NCBI GenBank assembly: GCA_009760855.2
Contig: WPIO01000103.1
Coordinates: 608,001 to 672,000, forward strand
Length of the DNA: 64,000 nt
Reading direction: 5' to 3'
From: Cristatella mucedo
Taxonomy: Eukaryota > Bryozoa > Phylactolaemata > Cristatellidae
In this document: piece by piece, positions 1 through 11,520 of the stretch
How positions within the stretch are numbered: position 1 is the first letter of the stretch
Layout of the letters: every line of letters starts with the position of its first letter
Notes under the pieces: model-generated
The model's database searches: none
Told to the model about the DNA's origin: nothing
Seen by the model: the letters and a program-made list of their open reading frames with translations, nothing else
Translations under genes and position numbers: made by a program

Positions 1-640
1 AAACTGAAGGCGTAGTCTTCAAAGGTTTCTAGGCTGGTTAGAGATAAAGCTATCTGATCTGAAGTCCCAAATCCAGGTGCTGTGATGCAAAGCCTGACTA
101 GGAAGTATCTCAGATCGGTTGCTGGAGCAAGAGAATAAACGAACTAAAAAGTAAGTGACAGAACCTTGAAGTCGATGTGCTGCTTGACAGAGAGCCAGTG
201 CAGCAGGCCTGCTGATAGGTGTGTAAAGCAGTAGTTAGGATGTTCACGACAGACTGGGCTACCTGCAGAGTTTTGTACCGACTGAAAATATCTAATAGCA
301 CAGGCTGGAAGACTTGTGAGAATGGAGAAGGATGCCCAGATTCCATGCTGAGGTTATGTGCGATGTTTTTGCTCAGCCCTTTTTGAGGATTATGCCCTTT
401 CATTTAGAGTATCATCTTAACTGGTAAGCTGATTATTGTCATTGAATTTGAGAAAGTGTGCCTGCCATTCAAGTGCAGATGTCAGCAAAACATATTGCAA
501 GAGAGTTTCGATCATTCGATTTATTTGAAGTGAAGAGGGAAATATCATTGCATGCGGCTGTGTCATCTGCATACAAGCGAAAGCCTAGTTCGAGCTTGGA
601 TCTAGCTAGCGAGTATGACGACCTTACTTTTGAGTGAAGT
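1..640 (-). mobile_element. L2-A retrotransposon fragment, reverse transcriptase C-terminal part, cut by the window edge
   Basis: On the minus strand, near positions 130-260, one frame reads [20 protein letters not shown], the conserved block after the reverse transcriptase (RT) palm in L2/CR1 elements. Positions about 551-605 match in reverse the L2-A segment around the YADD active site (compare 14905-14950). The order from YADD to the C-terminal block is correct for a minus-strand copy. Frames are broken by indels and stops, so it is a dead copy. It continues past the left edge. The limit near 640 is approximate and the middle (about 320-540) is poorly conserved. Confidence 0.7.
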
Positions 641-1929
641 GACCTAGTTTGGCAATAACTGTTGATAGGATTGGGGTATTAAAGCCAGTGGGCCATCAAC
701 TTTATTATTTCAGGTGCTTGATTTTCGTTAGCGTTTGATTGCCACTTAATTTTGACATGCTTATGTGTGTGCTAGTGCTACACTTCTCGACCTTCAAATG
801 CTGGTAACTCACTTAGCTCATTGCCTCGAAACTACAGACCTGGATATTGTTCTTGCTAACTCTGCTGAACCACTAAGTAGTGTAATAGTGGAAAGATACG
901 TGCGATTGCATCATTAAGTTCGTTCGAAGTTTCCTTTTGGCTCCTTTCCTTTCATCAAGCTGTAAACGTGTATAGTTATCAGCAGCCGTCGTCTGCAAGC
1001 CCAGGACATGTGCACAGGAGTCGAATGCATCGTATTAGAAAAAGCAGCTATGGTGGCCCAAGTCAGCCTCGGGAAAGTGGACCTCCTAGGCACAGGCAGA
1101 CTGGGAGGTGGACTCTGTATGTCTTTCTGGAAATTCTTTGTTAGCTTTGCCGGCCTTGGTAGGGGAACATCTGCCGGCATGTTGGAGGACCTGCTGTGAC
1201 ATTGATTCAGTGCTACGCTAGTAAGATATTGCATTCGGACATCGTACTATTTAGGGCAAACGCCAACCTCTCGTGGACTACCGAGGTGTCTTTTAGCATG
1301 CTTTGGAGTAAGAGTATCTGGTGCATTGTATTTCTTCCATGTTTAATGTCAATCCATACTTTTTAAGTGCACAAGTATGTGTCAGTAAGTTGTGGTGAGT
1401 AAGCCCGGTGGGAACTGTACCCTTATGGTACGTGCCACGACTAGCACAAAGCCTTGCAATCTTCCAGTCGGCTTTAAGGGTTAAATCATAAAACTGCATT
1501 TTATTGAGTACAAATTCAACATATGGCCGACCTTTCTTCCTTGATGCACGCTTAGACGCGATGCCAAGGTCTTTTCTGACTAAGCAGCCGTAGCATAGCA
1601 TAGCCGTCCCCACTAAGATGCTTTTTTGGTTAAGGCTGACTTGAAGAAAAGAAAAAATACTAAACATAAACTTGAGAAGGCCACCGAAAAGTCCCAATTG
1701 ACTGTCCCCCCTCGGAGTTTGAGAATTCTTGTAGGTCCTATCGATTCATCTTAGCTGAGGTCAAGCCCAAATTTTTACACAGTAGTAGTTGAACGAAAGA
1801 TCCAAAACCGTTGATGTCTACTGTCGGCCCCTTCTTAACTGCTCTCAAGAAAACATGCTGCCCAGTGATCCTACTGGCAACCTCTTCAAGGTTTTCTCTT
1901 AAGCCTGCTTCTTATCTTTATCTATACTT

Positions 1930-1930
<1 letters not shown>
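641..1930. other. Unrecognised stretch
   Basis: I see no repeat, RNA gene or recognisable coding domain here. A minus-strand frame stays open for 134 codons at 1293-1697, but its translation shows no motif I know and nothing marks it as a gene. Confidence 0.5.

Positions 1931-1963
<33 letters not shown>
1931..1963. repeat. (CT)n microsatellite
   Basis: A pure CT run of about 33 bases, directly upstream of the SINE-A head duplication. Confidence 0.95.
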
Positions 1964-1965
<2 letters not shown>

Positions 1966-1978
1966 GCTTTAATTTTTA

Positions 1979-2150
1979 TGCTGGTTGGCCCAGTAGGCTT
2001 TCATTTCTATGCTGGTTGGCCCAGTGGTTTAGGTGCCCCCCCCCCACCAAGGTCTGGCCGAGGTCGTATGCTCGAGCCCTGTGGCATGTGGTATATGTGA
2101 AGCGCCTGAATAGAGATCAAGTTCTCTTAGGGTGCTATACAGATGAATTG
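1979..2150 (+). mobile_element. SINE-A copy 1, tRNA-derived head plus L2-like hairpin tail
   Basis: The head has an A-box-like TTGGCCCAGTGG and a B-box-like segment ending in GCTCGAGCCC, spaced as in a tRNA promoter. The tail (about 2097-2150) reads AAGCGCCTGAATAGAGATC and then TTCTCTTAGGGTGCTATACA, matching the hairpin at the 3' end of the L2 elements here. About 31 bp of the head occur twice in tandem (from 1979 and from 2010), and a run of C interrupts the region after the A box. Three other copies (29937, 45581 and 46961) share the architecture. Confidence 0.75.
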
Positions 2151-3015
2151 CGTAAATGCTGGTGATGCACAGCTCTACCTCACTTGATTCCCTCGCAGCT
2201 TGCAATTTCCCCATGAACCTTTGCAAAGGGGTAAGGTACTCGGATTTTATGAATCAGGAGGTCATGAGTTTGAGTCCAGCTGCAGACGATCCTTTATGGC
2301 CTGCTGCATACGGGGTGATAGCCACCAGTGCTCTTCGACTATATCAGTTAGTCTGTTTGAATTGGCTAATCTTTACTTAAACTTTTACATCGACGATATT
2401 TGCACAGTTTCCCGAAGCTTCGTGATGAGAAACCAGCCTCATAACTGGGCTAGCTTAGTGTCACTCTCAATTTGAGAGACCTCTCCCTCAAAATTGGTCC
2501 ATCTGGCATCATGCCAGTGACTTCTGAGCCTAATCTGGGTATGCTATCCCAAACGACTTTTCGTTAGATGAGCACCTCGCCTCCACTGTCAGATCGGCCT
2601 ATTTTCTACTGAGAACAATCGCCAAAATCAGGGCCTGCATGGACGAGAGTACTGTGGCCAAACTAGCGTGTCTATTTTTTGTGAGTATGCATCTAGATTA
2701 CAGCAATTATCCATACGGAAGACCTGTTAGTAGCCATTAATTGTCTGCAACTGATGAACGAATCAACAACTCGTCTGCTCTGTCGTCTATAGTGTAGCTG
2801 CCACATCACACTTCTTCTACCTGTGCTTTCCTGTCTCCCAATCAAGCATTTAACCGACTTCAAAGTCTTCTGTCTGACTTGCAGGTGCTTCACTCGCTTG
2901 TACCAGCCTACCTATCCGACCTCCTTGCTCCTCCGGTCTGCTATCACATTGCAAGCTCCTCTGCTTCCACTCGTCTCGCTGTCCCTCACACTAAATCGAA
3001 TATGCTGTGAATGTC
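2151..3015 (+). mobile_element. L2-A fragment, RT region, interrupted by SINE-B
   Basis: Positions 2158-2200 match the L2-A sequence just after the RT active site (compare 14938-14990). After the SINE-B insert the match resumes near 2385 and runs through the segments with SAYFLLRTIAKIRAC-like coding (about 2585-2640) and LPIKHLTDFKVF (about 2838-2875), followed by the Ala-Pro-Tyr-Leu-type block. Many indels are present. It is an old, inactive copy. Confidence 0.65.
2210..2380 (+). mobile_element. SINE-B copy 1, inserted in L2-A
   Basis: Sequence GGTCATGAGTTTGAGTCC (about 2260-2278) is the degenerate B box. The body then follows the same order as the copies at 21244, 27548 and 35827: GACGATCCTTTAT, GGTGATAGCC, GCTCTTCGACTAT, and a tail like GTCTGTTTGAAT. 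This is the only plus-strand copy I found. The 5' boundary is approximate. Confidence 0.65.
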
Positions 3016-3239
3016 CATGACGAGATCGTAATTGAGAATGCATATGCCAGCCTACGACAGTGCGGCGCCTAGATGTTGTTGTCTGCCGGTGCTAGGCTTG
3101 GGGGCCTCCCGACCTTGACTGACCAATCGAGGCGCAGCGTTCCTGCTGCTGACGTTAGCAACAGTGCTGGCAAATCGGAGGGCAGAGTTCCTGGGCGCAG
3201 ACGACGGAAGCTCCGGTTAGATTAACGTCTGCAGAAGAG

Positions 3240-3745
3240 TTGTTGATTAGACGTTGTCGAGTTTGGTTGCATTCCGAGTGCTCCGTTTGCTGTTTAGCAA
3301 TACGCGCACACATATCTCACAACAGTCCATAAACTTGCCTCTGGCTTTAGTCACCACCTGCAATGACTGCGCGACTCAAGTCTCACCTGTTCTGCTCAGT
3401 TTTCCCTACCCCAGCGAGCTTGTCTTTTTTGTTATATGTGATATGCATGGTCACATGTACATGAGTCGTTGCATGTTACTAGCCCGGCATCCTACTATTA
3501 ACTACTATAACGACTTGCTTGGCCTGTCTTGAGTGTCTTCTTGTACGGTTTAGCATGTTGGCCCAAGCCTGATACTTGTTTGTTTTTGCATCATTGTCTG
3601 CTTTTGCATTCCTGTCTAGTCTTGGTTACCATGCATATAATTAACCCCTGTTTATTGATTACCTAGCAGTGAGCTGTAAAGTGCCTTGATAGAGATTTCG
3701 TTCTCTCAGGGTGCTATGCAAACCGCCTAATATAATTGTTATTGT
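3240..3745 (+). mobile_element. L2-A 3' end with degenerate hairpin tail
   Basis: Continues the plus-strand L2 copy to the left after about 225 bp of unrelated sequence (3016-3239). The end (about 3672-3745) is the family hairpin in degenerate form: GTAAAGTGCCTTGATAGAG, then TTCTCTCAGGGTGCTATGCA, and a weak AT-rich end in place of a clean (ATT)n run. The part between 3240 and 3660 is weakly matched and assigned mainly by position. Confidence 0.5.
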
Positions 3746-3756
3746 CCCATTTGGTG

Positions 3757-5992
3757 GTGCTTTTAAACAGACACGAGCTGGTGCACCCACCTGTCGTCCC
3801 TGTCACGGTCTATATCAAATAGTGCACATTGCTGCTTGCCATGCTGACGATCCTAGTTGTTTCCTGTGGCGTGCTGCCATGTTCAGGTAGTATGGACAGG
3901 CCTGTCTCAGGAGATTAGTCTCTTTGACAACTCATCCGAGATGATGCTGTCGTCTGGAAGTCAAATCTTAACCTTGGCGATTGTGCATGCACGAATCTGC
4001 CCAGCCGGCCCACGGAGCGCAGTGGCAGCCGGCAGCATTTGCCAGGCTCCTGTACTGCACTTTCTACTTTAGGGTGTCGGCATCGTTGCCGTGGCCCTGT
4101 CGTGTGCCCGATTGGAAACGGGCAGGCGGCACCGCTACTACTAGCTATTGTGGAAGCTGCAGCTAAATCGATGTGGCCACATTCGTACCTGTGGCTCATA
4201 TACGTACTCACTGCTCCACTTACTTGCGTGCAGTGTCGTGAGCGCTAGGACGCTGCTGCGCCGTTGTCCTAGTGATGTATTAGGTAGTTAGTCACCATTC
4301 GGTAACCGTTGTCATCTTCGATCATTCCGTAAAGCTCGGAGTGTGCTCTTATTTTCCGGCATCCTGTTGTACCGGTCGGACCTACTGTTCTTATCTCTGA
4401 GCGCATGAGGCATCTGGTAGTAGCGGCCGTCGTGACCGCTCAGCGGTGACTCAGACAGTTGCCCTTTTTGTATGTAACAGCATTCCATGCCTGCATTTGT
4501 CACTTATTTTGTAATCTTTATTTTTAAAGATTGTACTTGCCAGTGTCATGCCTGACATTTTGCAATAGAACGATAATTTTTTTCTTTCTGCTCGAATTTA
4601 CAACTAGTACTGTACATAAACGTATGGAAGCTGTAGTCTCTGACAAAGAGCAAAGGACGGCATATGCTCAATGTGACCGTGTGCAGGCCTTCAAAAGTGA
4701 CCAACCAAGGCCCAGCCGATGCTTTGAGATTAGAATGCTTTTATTTCAGGAAGAGTTGTGAATTGTTGAAATATTTGTGCAACTTGACCTGTTACAAAGA
4801 TGGGTGTATTTCTAGTTTATCCCTGCTGTCCTATCCTGGCTACTCTGCACTCAGAGGTTGAAACGTGCCTCCAAAACTGCTTCATCTGGCCTGGCTTCTA
4901 TTTTATTATAGGAGTTGTAGGATTGACTGTCTGCCTGTTTCTTTCAGTTTGGTGATGGCTAGCTGAAAGTGGACCCTTCTGACAGGAGATCAGGCATCCC
5001 TGCTGAGCTTAAGAAACTGAATGCCCTTGCTTGTATGTGCTGGCCATTCAGCTGTTAAGTTTGTGAGCAAAGAAACGGTCATTTGGTTTTGTGGCCGTCT
5101 TGCAATCAACTAGTCCAAAGTGTCTACTGTCATTCTCCTAATGTGAGTGAGTTCAGGAAAACTTCTGTAGGTTGGGGTTACCTTACATGCTGGTATGCTG
5201 CTGAAGAAGCATAAGGCACAGACCAACTACCTTGTAGATTGAACCGTAACAGGAAATTGCACAATACATACTCTGAACGTAGCTGTTAGGCAGGTAATTT
5301 ATAAAAGCCCAGGATCTCCACCACTCTGCACCCCATTCTACCAGCTCACAGCTAAAAGTGTATTTTGTATTTTCCTGTAGTTATCATCGAACTAGGACCA
5401 AATGAGCATTAGAAGATAATAAGCTGCTTTGGTCCTATCTCAGTATTATCAGCTGATTCTTGTAAGAATATAAATCCTACCTCTTTATCTGCTGCTTCGC
5501 TTATCAGTGTGAAGTTGTAAATCATTTTATTAATTATAACCTATTCACCACGGCCCCCTTGAACTCGGCCACATTAGTGAGATTCGATGTAGCCAGCTTG
5601 TGGTACCTTATCCTGATATTTGCTGTTACATCTGCCTCTAGGTCTGCCAGAAGTGTCATGTATTCGGCAGCAGTATGGGCACAAGCCGAGACTGAAGCAC
5701 GGGGAACAGATCGATTCGAGTTATCGCCCCACCCTCACCAGCTGATCAGCACGTGTCGCCGTGTATTCAGTAGTGCAGGCACTTATTGTTCTAATATCTA
5801 TTGCGAATGTTAGTCATTATTGACGATTTAAGGAGCTGCCCTCGACGCCATTAATTAGCTGTTCCCTTTGAAGAGATTGAGGACATTTTTGGACATGCCC
5901 TACGCATGCATCACTGACCCGTTTGGAAGTGTGCTGTTCTTTTGGAGACCGGTGCGTTTCCTATTTTATGGTCAAATCTACTCGTGAGGCTA
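3757..5992. other. Unrecognised stretch
   Basis: No repeat or coding domain recognised. Several short frames in the 3.8-4.3 kb part overlap on both strands, as expected of GC-richer random sequence. Confidence 0.5.
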
Positions 5993-6156
5993 TTGACCGT
6001 GTGCATGTGACCTAATCTCTAACCATATTATGCTTGTTGACACTGCATGTTACCGCTAATCATTTGATCATGCTTCCTTTATAGCTCGTGCAAAGTGCCT
6101 AGGAAAGTCAAGTTCTGTGAGGGCGCTATGCAGATCTAGTATTATTATTATTATTA
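5993..6156 (+). mobile_element. L2-A-like 3' end, tail type 2, with (ATT)n
   Basis: The 3' UTR motif GCTTGTTGACACTGCATG is followed by TCATGCTTCC, then the hairpin AAAGTGCCTAGGAAAG...GGGCGCTATGCA and an ATT run at 6141-6155. Only the last ~160 bp of the element are present, the usual result of 5'-truncated reverse transcription. Confidence 0.75.
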
Positions 6157-7831
6157 GGCTATTGTTTGTCGAGTTCTTCAAATGTCTGTTATTCACCTCT
6201 GCATAGCCTCATTTAATTATTACTTCTTCATCAACCAATTAGGTGTATTCAGGAATGAAACATTAGCATATGCTGCCAGCTTGACGAAGGTGAACTCTGC
6301 CTGGTATAATGGAATTTACCAACTTAACCAAGTATTAGATTCAGATACGCAGAATCATTTATGGGAAAATGTGTGTATGCAGGAAAGCAGGCATGGTAGC
6401 ACTTTCACACACGCAGGCACAACGGTCCTAACACTGCACAGCTTCTCACTCACAAACCGACACAAATAGGCAGTACCTACATAGACAGGCAAGCTTGCAT
6501 GCACTCAAATTCCATGTTCAAGCACACGCAAGCTCAAGCAGACCCTTGCATGTTTATCCATTATGACAACGATTCATCAAATATGTGTCCACAAAGCGAC
6601 AAACTTAGCACCGAAGGGGCTGTCGTGCAGCTGTCACAGTCGAAGGGTACGAATACCTGGTGGTATAGGGCTCAGGTTGAGGTTTTAGAAAAGGTTCTGG
6701 TAACAACTTAACATGAGCGAAACCGGCCCACATAAGTGGGGTATCTTCAGAGAGGGCTGACACACCTCCATGCCTTGTTGAACGTTTGCTAAAAGTTTGA
6801 CCGGTCATGTTAACTTGCCTGTCATTACTTCCATGGTAGGCACAGCACACTGGCAGTCGCTTGCACACAGTGGCTCGGCAAAGGACAACCAGCTGCGGTC
6901 GACTGCTGAGCAATGTGCCTCCTCAGCCAGCCTATAGTCCCATCAGCTCTTCAGTATGCCGTATCCCGGTTCGGATTCGAAAGCCGAGACCCGGTCAGCA
7001 TGCAAGCTTCGTCTCTGGCTTTTGCCAAGAGGCGATGGGAGTTTTGAGTGAACTCAGGGTGAACAGCCACGAAAGCCGGCAGTACGTGTGCAGTACGGCA
7101 TAGTTCTGCTGCCTCATCCCAAAGTCCCCCCCACCATAAAACAGCCGCTCATCGCGTGCGATCGTCGAAGCAGTCGAGTTGATTTTGCGGCTGCAGTCCA
7201 ACATACTCATGTGCGAAATAACCGTGTGCATCACATAAATTCACCGACTCATTCAAAGAGGGATCTTCTTAACCCGCGAATCGCAAACGTGGTTCCAAGA
7301 CTCTTCTGTTGCGAACGGGCTCTGGCAGCTTCTGCACTGTAGTCCTTGGCCACAAGCACAGCCCTCGTAACGGTGCTAGTGCTTGCTGGCCGACGGCTGA
7401 CTTATAGTGGTGAAGCTGGCGCCGAGAAGTACTACTACGGCAATACTAGGGCAATTTCAGAATCGCTAATAATCTGTAGGGCTGTCCTAATCTGTCTCAC
7501 ATAGCACTCAACGCTTCGCATCGCTAGACCCATCTTGTAGGGCTGTAAGGTCTGGACCAACTCGAGAACGAATGTAATTGAGGCTGAGAGCTGAGTAATT
7601 GAGAACGAATGTAATTGAAACGATTCCTGGTCGAGGGGGATCGCTACCTCTAGCCAAGCAGTCATGCCAACGCCAGACGAACTACGGCCACGAAATATTC
7701 GGTGTAAGCAGATAAAAGCAAAGCCTAAACTAAGAAGCAAATGCAAAAACATCCAAGAGCAGTGGCGACACGATCGATCGAGCACGTTGTAAAGGCGATC
7801 TGATGGCTACCGGATAATATTAATAATACAC
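6157..7831. other. Unrecognised stretch
   Basis: No repeat family or coding domain recognised. A minus-strand frame of 116 codons at 7435-7785 shows no known motif. The phrase GAACGAATGTAATTGA occurs twice about 34 bp apart (7569 and 7603). Confidence 0.5.
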
Positions 7832-7947
7832 TTGAATGCGTACCAAAGGCCGCTTAGGCTGTGAATGTTATGTACAAAACTCGCCTGCATAACACCCACA
7901 TAGTCTTTATGGCTTTGTGGAGTTACTGACGAAGATACATACATTAC
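7832..7947 (+). mobile_element. L2-B 3' end fragment
   Basis: Matches the last ~115 bp of L2-B (compare 42300-42415): GGCCGCTTAGGCTGTGA, then CATAACACCCACATAGTC, GGCTTTGTGGAGTTAC and an end of ACAT/ATTA units. L2-B differs from L2-A in lacking the GC hairpin plus (ATT)n and ending in (TTACA)-like repeats. Confidence 0.75.
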
Positions 7948-9007
7948 GTCGATGACTAAGCTACCTGGCGTCGAGCGAGCGAGTGGTGCGCGTATGCATC
8001 CGCACGTGTTATAGTATATACGCCGCGCCCCGCCGAGGCTGCTGTCCCCACTGGTTTCCGAAATGAAGTCGTGGGGTCGAGCACTCTTGCGACTTAATGA
8101 CAATACGCACCCGCGTGTGAGTTTGATTACGACAGTGTCGATTTCAATGGAGGTATTGATAGCGGCGATTACGCAGCTGCTGGCGCTCCCTGACGTCGGG
8201 TCGGCAGTTTAGAAGAGGAAGAGAGGGGATAGCATCCGTACAGGCCAACGGACAGGCATTGAGCAAGGCGCTACTGATGAGAGGGTTCATATTACCCGAG
8301 CGGTAATTACAAGGTCAGAGCTGGCAGTTAGCTAGCTCATGGCGGCAGCGGTGCGTTGATGGATGGAGAGTACGTAAACTGACTCCGCCCCCACCCTGTG
8401 AAATCTAGGGAATGGGTAGTCCTCTTGGGCTGGTCTGGAGAGTAGCCGGACGCCGACGAAGACTTCATTCGAAAATTCCCCTGTCGTGCGCCCGGTCTTC
8501 TTTTATAGCAGCATATCTCCTTTCAAAAGATGTGGCCATAGATTTTAATTTTAGCAACCTTTTGCTAGTGGTCATCATTGAGGAACCGAGAATCAACTCA
8601 TGCGGCGTCCCGCGTTCGGGCTTATGGCAAGCCAGCATTTCTGAGTCAATGCGACTTCCGATTGAAGACTTAGCATGCCCTGCAATTATCACATAAGTAC
8701 CAGAGACTTAGTTGCCTGCTAGACCTACCGCTTTCGCGTACGGGTTTAACAAACTGCTGAAATCCACTCCAATGCATTCTAATTGAGTACAAATTAACCC
8801 GAAATCGGCGGCGCGAAGCTCGAATTTAGAGTGAATATTGTAGTACATTTTCGTTATAATGCACCCATCAAATTATATATCATTCCGCTGTTTCTATCGA
8901 AAAGGGCTCCAAAGACGCTAGCTACTACTGCAATCAATCAATGTCGAGCGCAAAGCCAGAAGAAATCAGCTCCCCGAGGAGCTCTAATTTGTATTGTTTG
9001 TAGCAAT
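7948..9007. other. Unrecognised stretch with one short shared segment
   Basis: About 45 bp at 8798-8843, including AGCTCGAATTTAGAGTGAAT, also occur at 12331-12376, some 230 bp upstream of the large L2-A copy. Otherwise nothing recognised. Confidence 0.45.
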
Positions 9008-9115
9008 TTAATAATCGTAATAATAATACACTCAATACAACGCTCTCGAAGAACTCAATCTCTTTCTAGTCGCATTTGCTGGGGCAAAGGAATTTGCTTT
9101 CGTTTAGTGTCCCCA
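9008..9115 (-). mobile_element. L2-A 3' tail, minus strand
   Basis: Reading the minus strand, the end of an L2-A copy is visible: hairpin arm CTAGAAAGAGATTGAGTTCT, then CGAGAGCGTTG and an ATT-type run (plus-strand AATAATAATAC near 9015-9030). Only about 100 bp of the 3' end. Confidence 0.7.
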
Positions 9116-10505
9116 CAACCAGCCCGGCCATGTTGCGTGCGATTTCTCGTGCAATCGACTGCAGCGCCCCAGGTGGTAGATTTCGTTATTTGTTCCAGGT
9201 CGATTTGACGTACCAACGTGAGCGCACAACAGAGGAGCCGCTCCTAGTAGAAGATGACAAAGGCAAACAGCTCCGGTAGGCGGGGCGTGGGACGGTCTCA
9301 GCCTGACTCGGGGAAGTGAGAGTAATAATATTGTCTAGCATAAAAGCTTTGATAGAACTTACTCGCCATTGAGGCATTTTAAAACGCGCTACAAGAGGAA
9401 AAACTGATAGTCAAGGAGTAACTAAGCAGGGTCTCTTGCTTGGTTACTTATACAAGAGAAAACGATTGCCGCACCAAGGCTAGCATGCAAAGTGAACGGA
9501 AGACTCGCGTCAATGGTTATTAAAAGTACGGTACGACCGACTACTAACTCAATCAAGCTCACTGTTGTTGTTGCCGACTGTAACTGACTCAGGTCCACCG
9601 GTTAGTCGCAGGAGCTGATTGTAACCTTTCAGCTGTGCTACGCAATGCGTATATGCGCACTGTACTGCATTTGTTTTTTGCTCCTAACAAATCGCTATTG
9701 GCCGATGGCTCCTACTAAGCTCTCCAGCTCATATCTAGGACCCTTGGTTAGTATCGAAAACTGAATCGTGCACTATAAAGAACGCAAAGAGCAATAGACA
9801 TGGTCACTGGGGTGCAGGTAAAGCCGAGTGAAACAGTTTTGACCGTAGCTGAGACAAAAATAATGTCAAGTCATTGCTAGTGGTGACTGAAGCCAAAAGC
9901 GAGGTCAGGACCTTCATCGCGTAAGTGCCGAGGACCCGATCGCCAAGAGATTTCAATTTAGTAGGAGGGATGATGAGGCCAGCGGAAGCTGGAACCGGAT
10001 GATCTCAGAGCACGTGACTGGGGGAGCGCGGAGGTCGGCTAGGTAGGCAGGTACCGGCGAGTGAAGCGACCTGTGAGCCACATGGAGGATGCATCCAGTC
10101 GGGAGATGCTAGTGAGACTTGTGCATGTACTAAATGCGTCTTAACTCCAAAATCACTAAAAAGAGCCCGGGTGGTTTTAGAAAGTCAGCTAAGCAATTAT
10201 TTCGCTGCTGCTGCTAAATGCTGTCAATGCCTAGCCGTGCCCGGGTGATAGCAAACTTTGACGCAGCCGGCCACATCGACGGAGGCACACCGATCCGTCG
10301 TGCCACATCCGCGGAACGACGAACCCCGACAGCAGCTAAACAGAAGCTCTGCTCCCAGATCCCTAGCGAACTTCTAGCGAATTGCAAGCGTTCACTTTCC
10401 CAGATGGGCCGACGTTTACCTTCTCGTGCGCTCACATGCATTCTTTTTCAGCTCCAAAAAAGCATACATTCTGACTAGTCACTAGTCACTAATAAATCAT
10501 TTAAA
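9116..10505. other. Unrecognised stretch
   Basis: I see no repeat or coding domain. Two overlapping opposite-strand frames at 10214-10478 are shadows of each other, with no known motif. Confidence 0.5.
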
Positions 10506-10572
10506 GGCCTAGGGGGCTCTCGGTACGCGTACGGTGGGGCCAACGGAATCCATCTCACGCAACAAACAGACG

Positions 10573-10666
<94 letters not shown>

Positions 10667-10736
10667 TAGTTGAGTCAGGAGAGCAGTCAAGGAGATGACT
10701 AGCATGAAAGTAGCAGCTCATGACTGCCGAAAAGGA
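10506..10736 (-). mobile_element. L2-B 3' UTR fragment carrying an expanded (GA)n tract
   Basis: On the minus strand this follows the L2-B 3' end (compare 29560-29710): CTCGGTACGCGTACGG, ATCCATCTCACGCAACAAAC, then the (GA)n tract, then GAGTCAGGAGAGCAGTCAAG and GCAGCTCATGACTGCCG. In the 29.6-kb copy the tract position holds only AGAGAAAGTGGGAAG, so the microsatellite grew inside the element. Confidence 0.75.
10573..10661. repeat. (GA)n microsatellite
   Basis: About 89 bp of GA with one GCGAGC interruption near 10595. It lies inside an L2-B fragment. Its open Arg-Glu frames are artefacts. Confidence 0.95.
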
Positions 10737-10861
10737 ATACAATATATATATATATGTATATGTATATGTATATATACAATATCTACAATATATTATACAT
10801 ATATACAGTATGCAATATATACACTGTGTATAACATGTACAATATACAAAATATGTATGCA
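10737..10861. repeat. AT-rich (TA)/(TATG)-type repetitive tract
   Basis: Imperfect TATATA, TATATG and ACAATAT units for about 120 bp, adjoining the L2-B fragment. Confidence 0.8.
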
Positions 10862-11387
10862 TTGTTAGCTTTAAAAGTTAACTCAGTATTATAGTTTCCG
10901 CGCCACTTCTTGGTGGTTAAAAGAGCAGTCGACACTTACGTGCGTCAACCGGCTCATCGGTTTGAGGCCGAAATTAAAGAAAGCGGCGGGAGGCTGCTGA
11001 AGCTGCGGATAGTAGGAGATAACTTCAAAGTCGCTGCCCTTGAGAGTGAGTGTCAGTAAGACCATTCGCGTAGGAACGATCGGAACCGAAAGCTCGATAC
11101 TTTTTCGGCCATAGCAACGCCAAGTAAAAGTAGAATGTTCCTAACACCGCCGCTCAAGTTAGTGCCTCTGTTAAAGCGACTTGAGAATAACAGTTGTGCT
11201 CGTTACCACTGACTGGCCAATGCTGCTGCAACCTCACGCAGTTGTTGCTGGAAACGGCCGCATCCCTTTGGCCTCGATAACCAATTGAAACACAAATTGA
11301 GGAAATGGAACGATAACCCTGAGCACACGCTCTCGCGTACCCTTGGGACGCAAGAGCACACGCGCGTGCACGCACACACAGACACTA
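10862..11387. other. Unrecognised stretch
   Basis: Nothing recognised. A CA/GC-rich patch (ACGCGCGTGCACGCACACAC, 11360-11379) precedes the L2-A tail. Confidence 0.5.
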
Positions 11388-11520
11388 TGTTATGCTTGTT
11401 GATATGTGCATGTTACCATTAGACATTCGATCTACCTTACTTGACAGCAAATGTAACGTTCCTAGAAAGAGATTAAGTCCTTCGAGAGCGCTATACAAAT
11501 GTATTGTTATTATTATTAGT
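11388..11520 (+). mobile_element. L2-A-like 3' end, tail type 2
   Basis: TTATGCTTGTTGATATGTGC and CCATTAGACATTCG of the 3' UTR are followed by the hairpin segment CCTAGAAAGAGATTAAGTCC, GAGAGCGCTATACAAATG and a short (TTA)n end. Confidence 0.75.

Noticed and set aside
1293-1697. 134-codon minus-strand open frame
   Set aside because: No motif, no splice or promoter context, and frames of this size arise by chance in 64 kb searched in six frames.
7435-7785. 116-codon minus-strand open frame
   Set aside because: Hydrophobic N-terminal part suggested a signal peptide, but there is no recognisable domain and part of it covers a local duplicated phrase.
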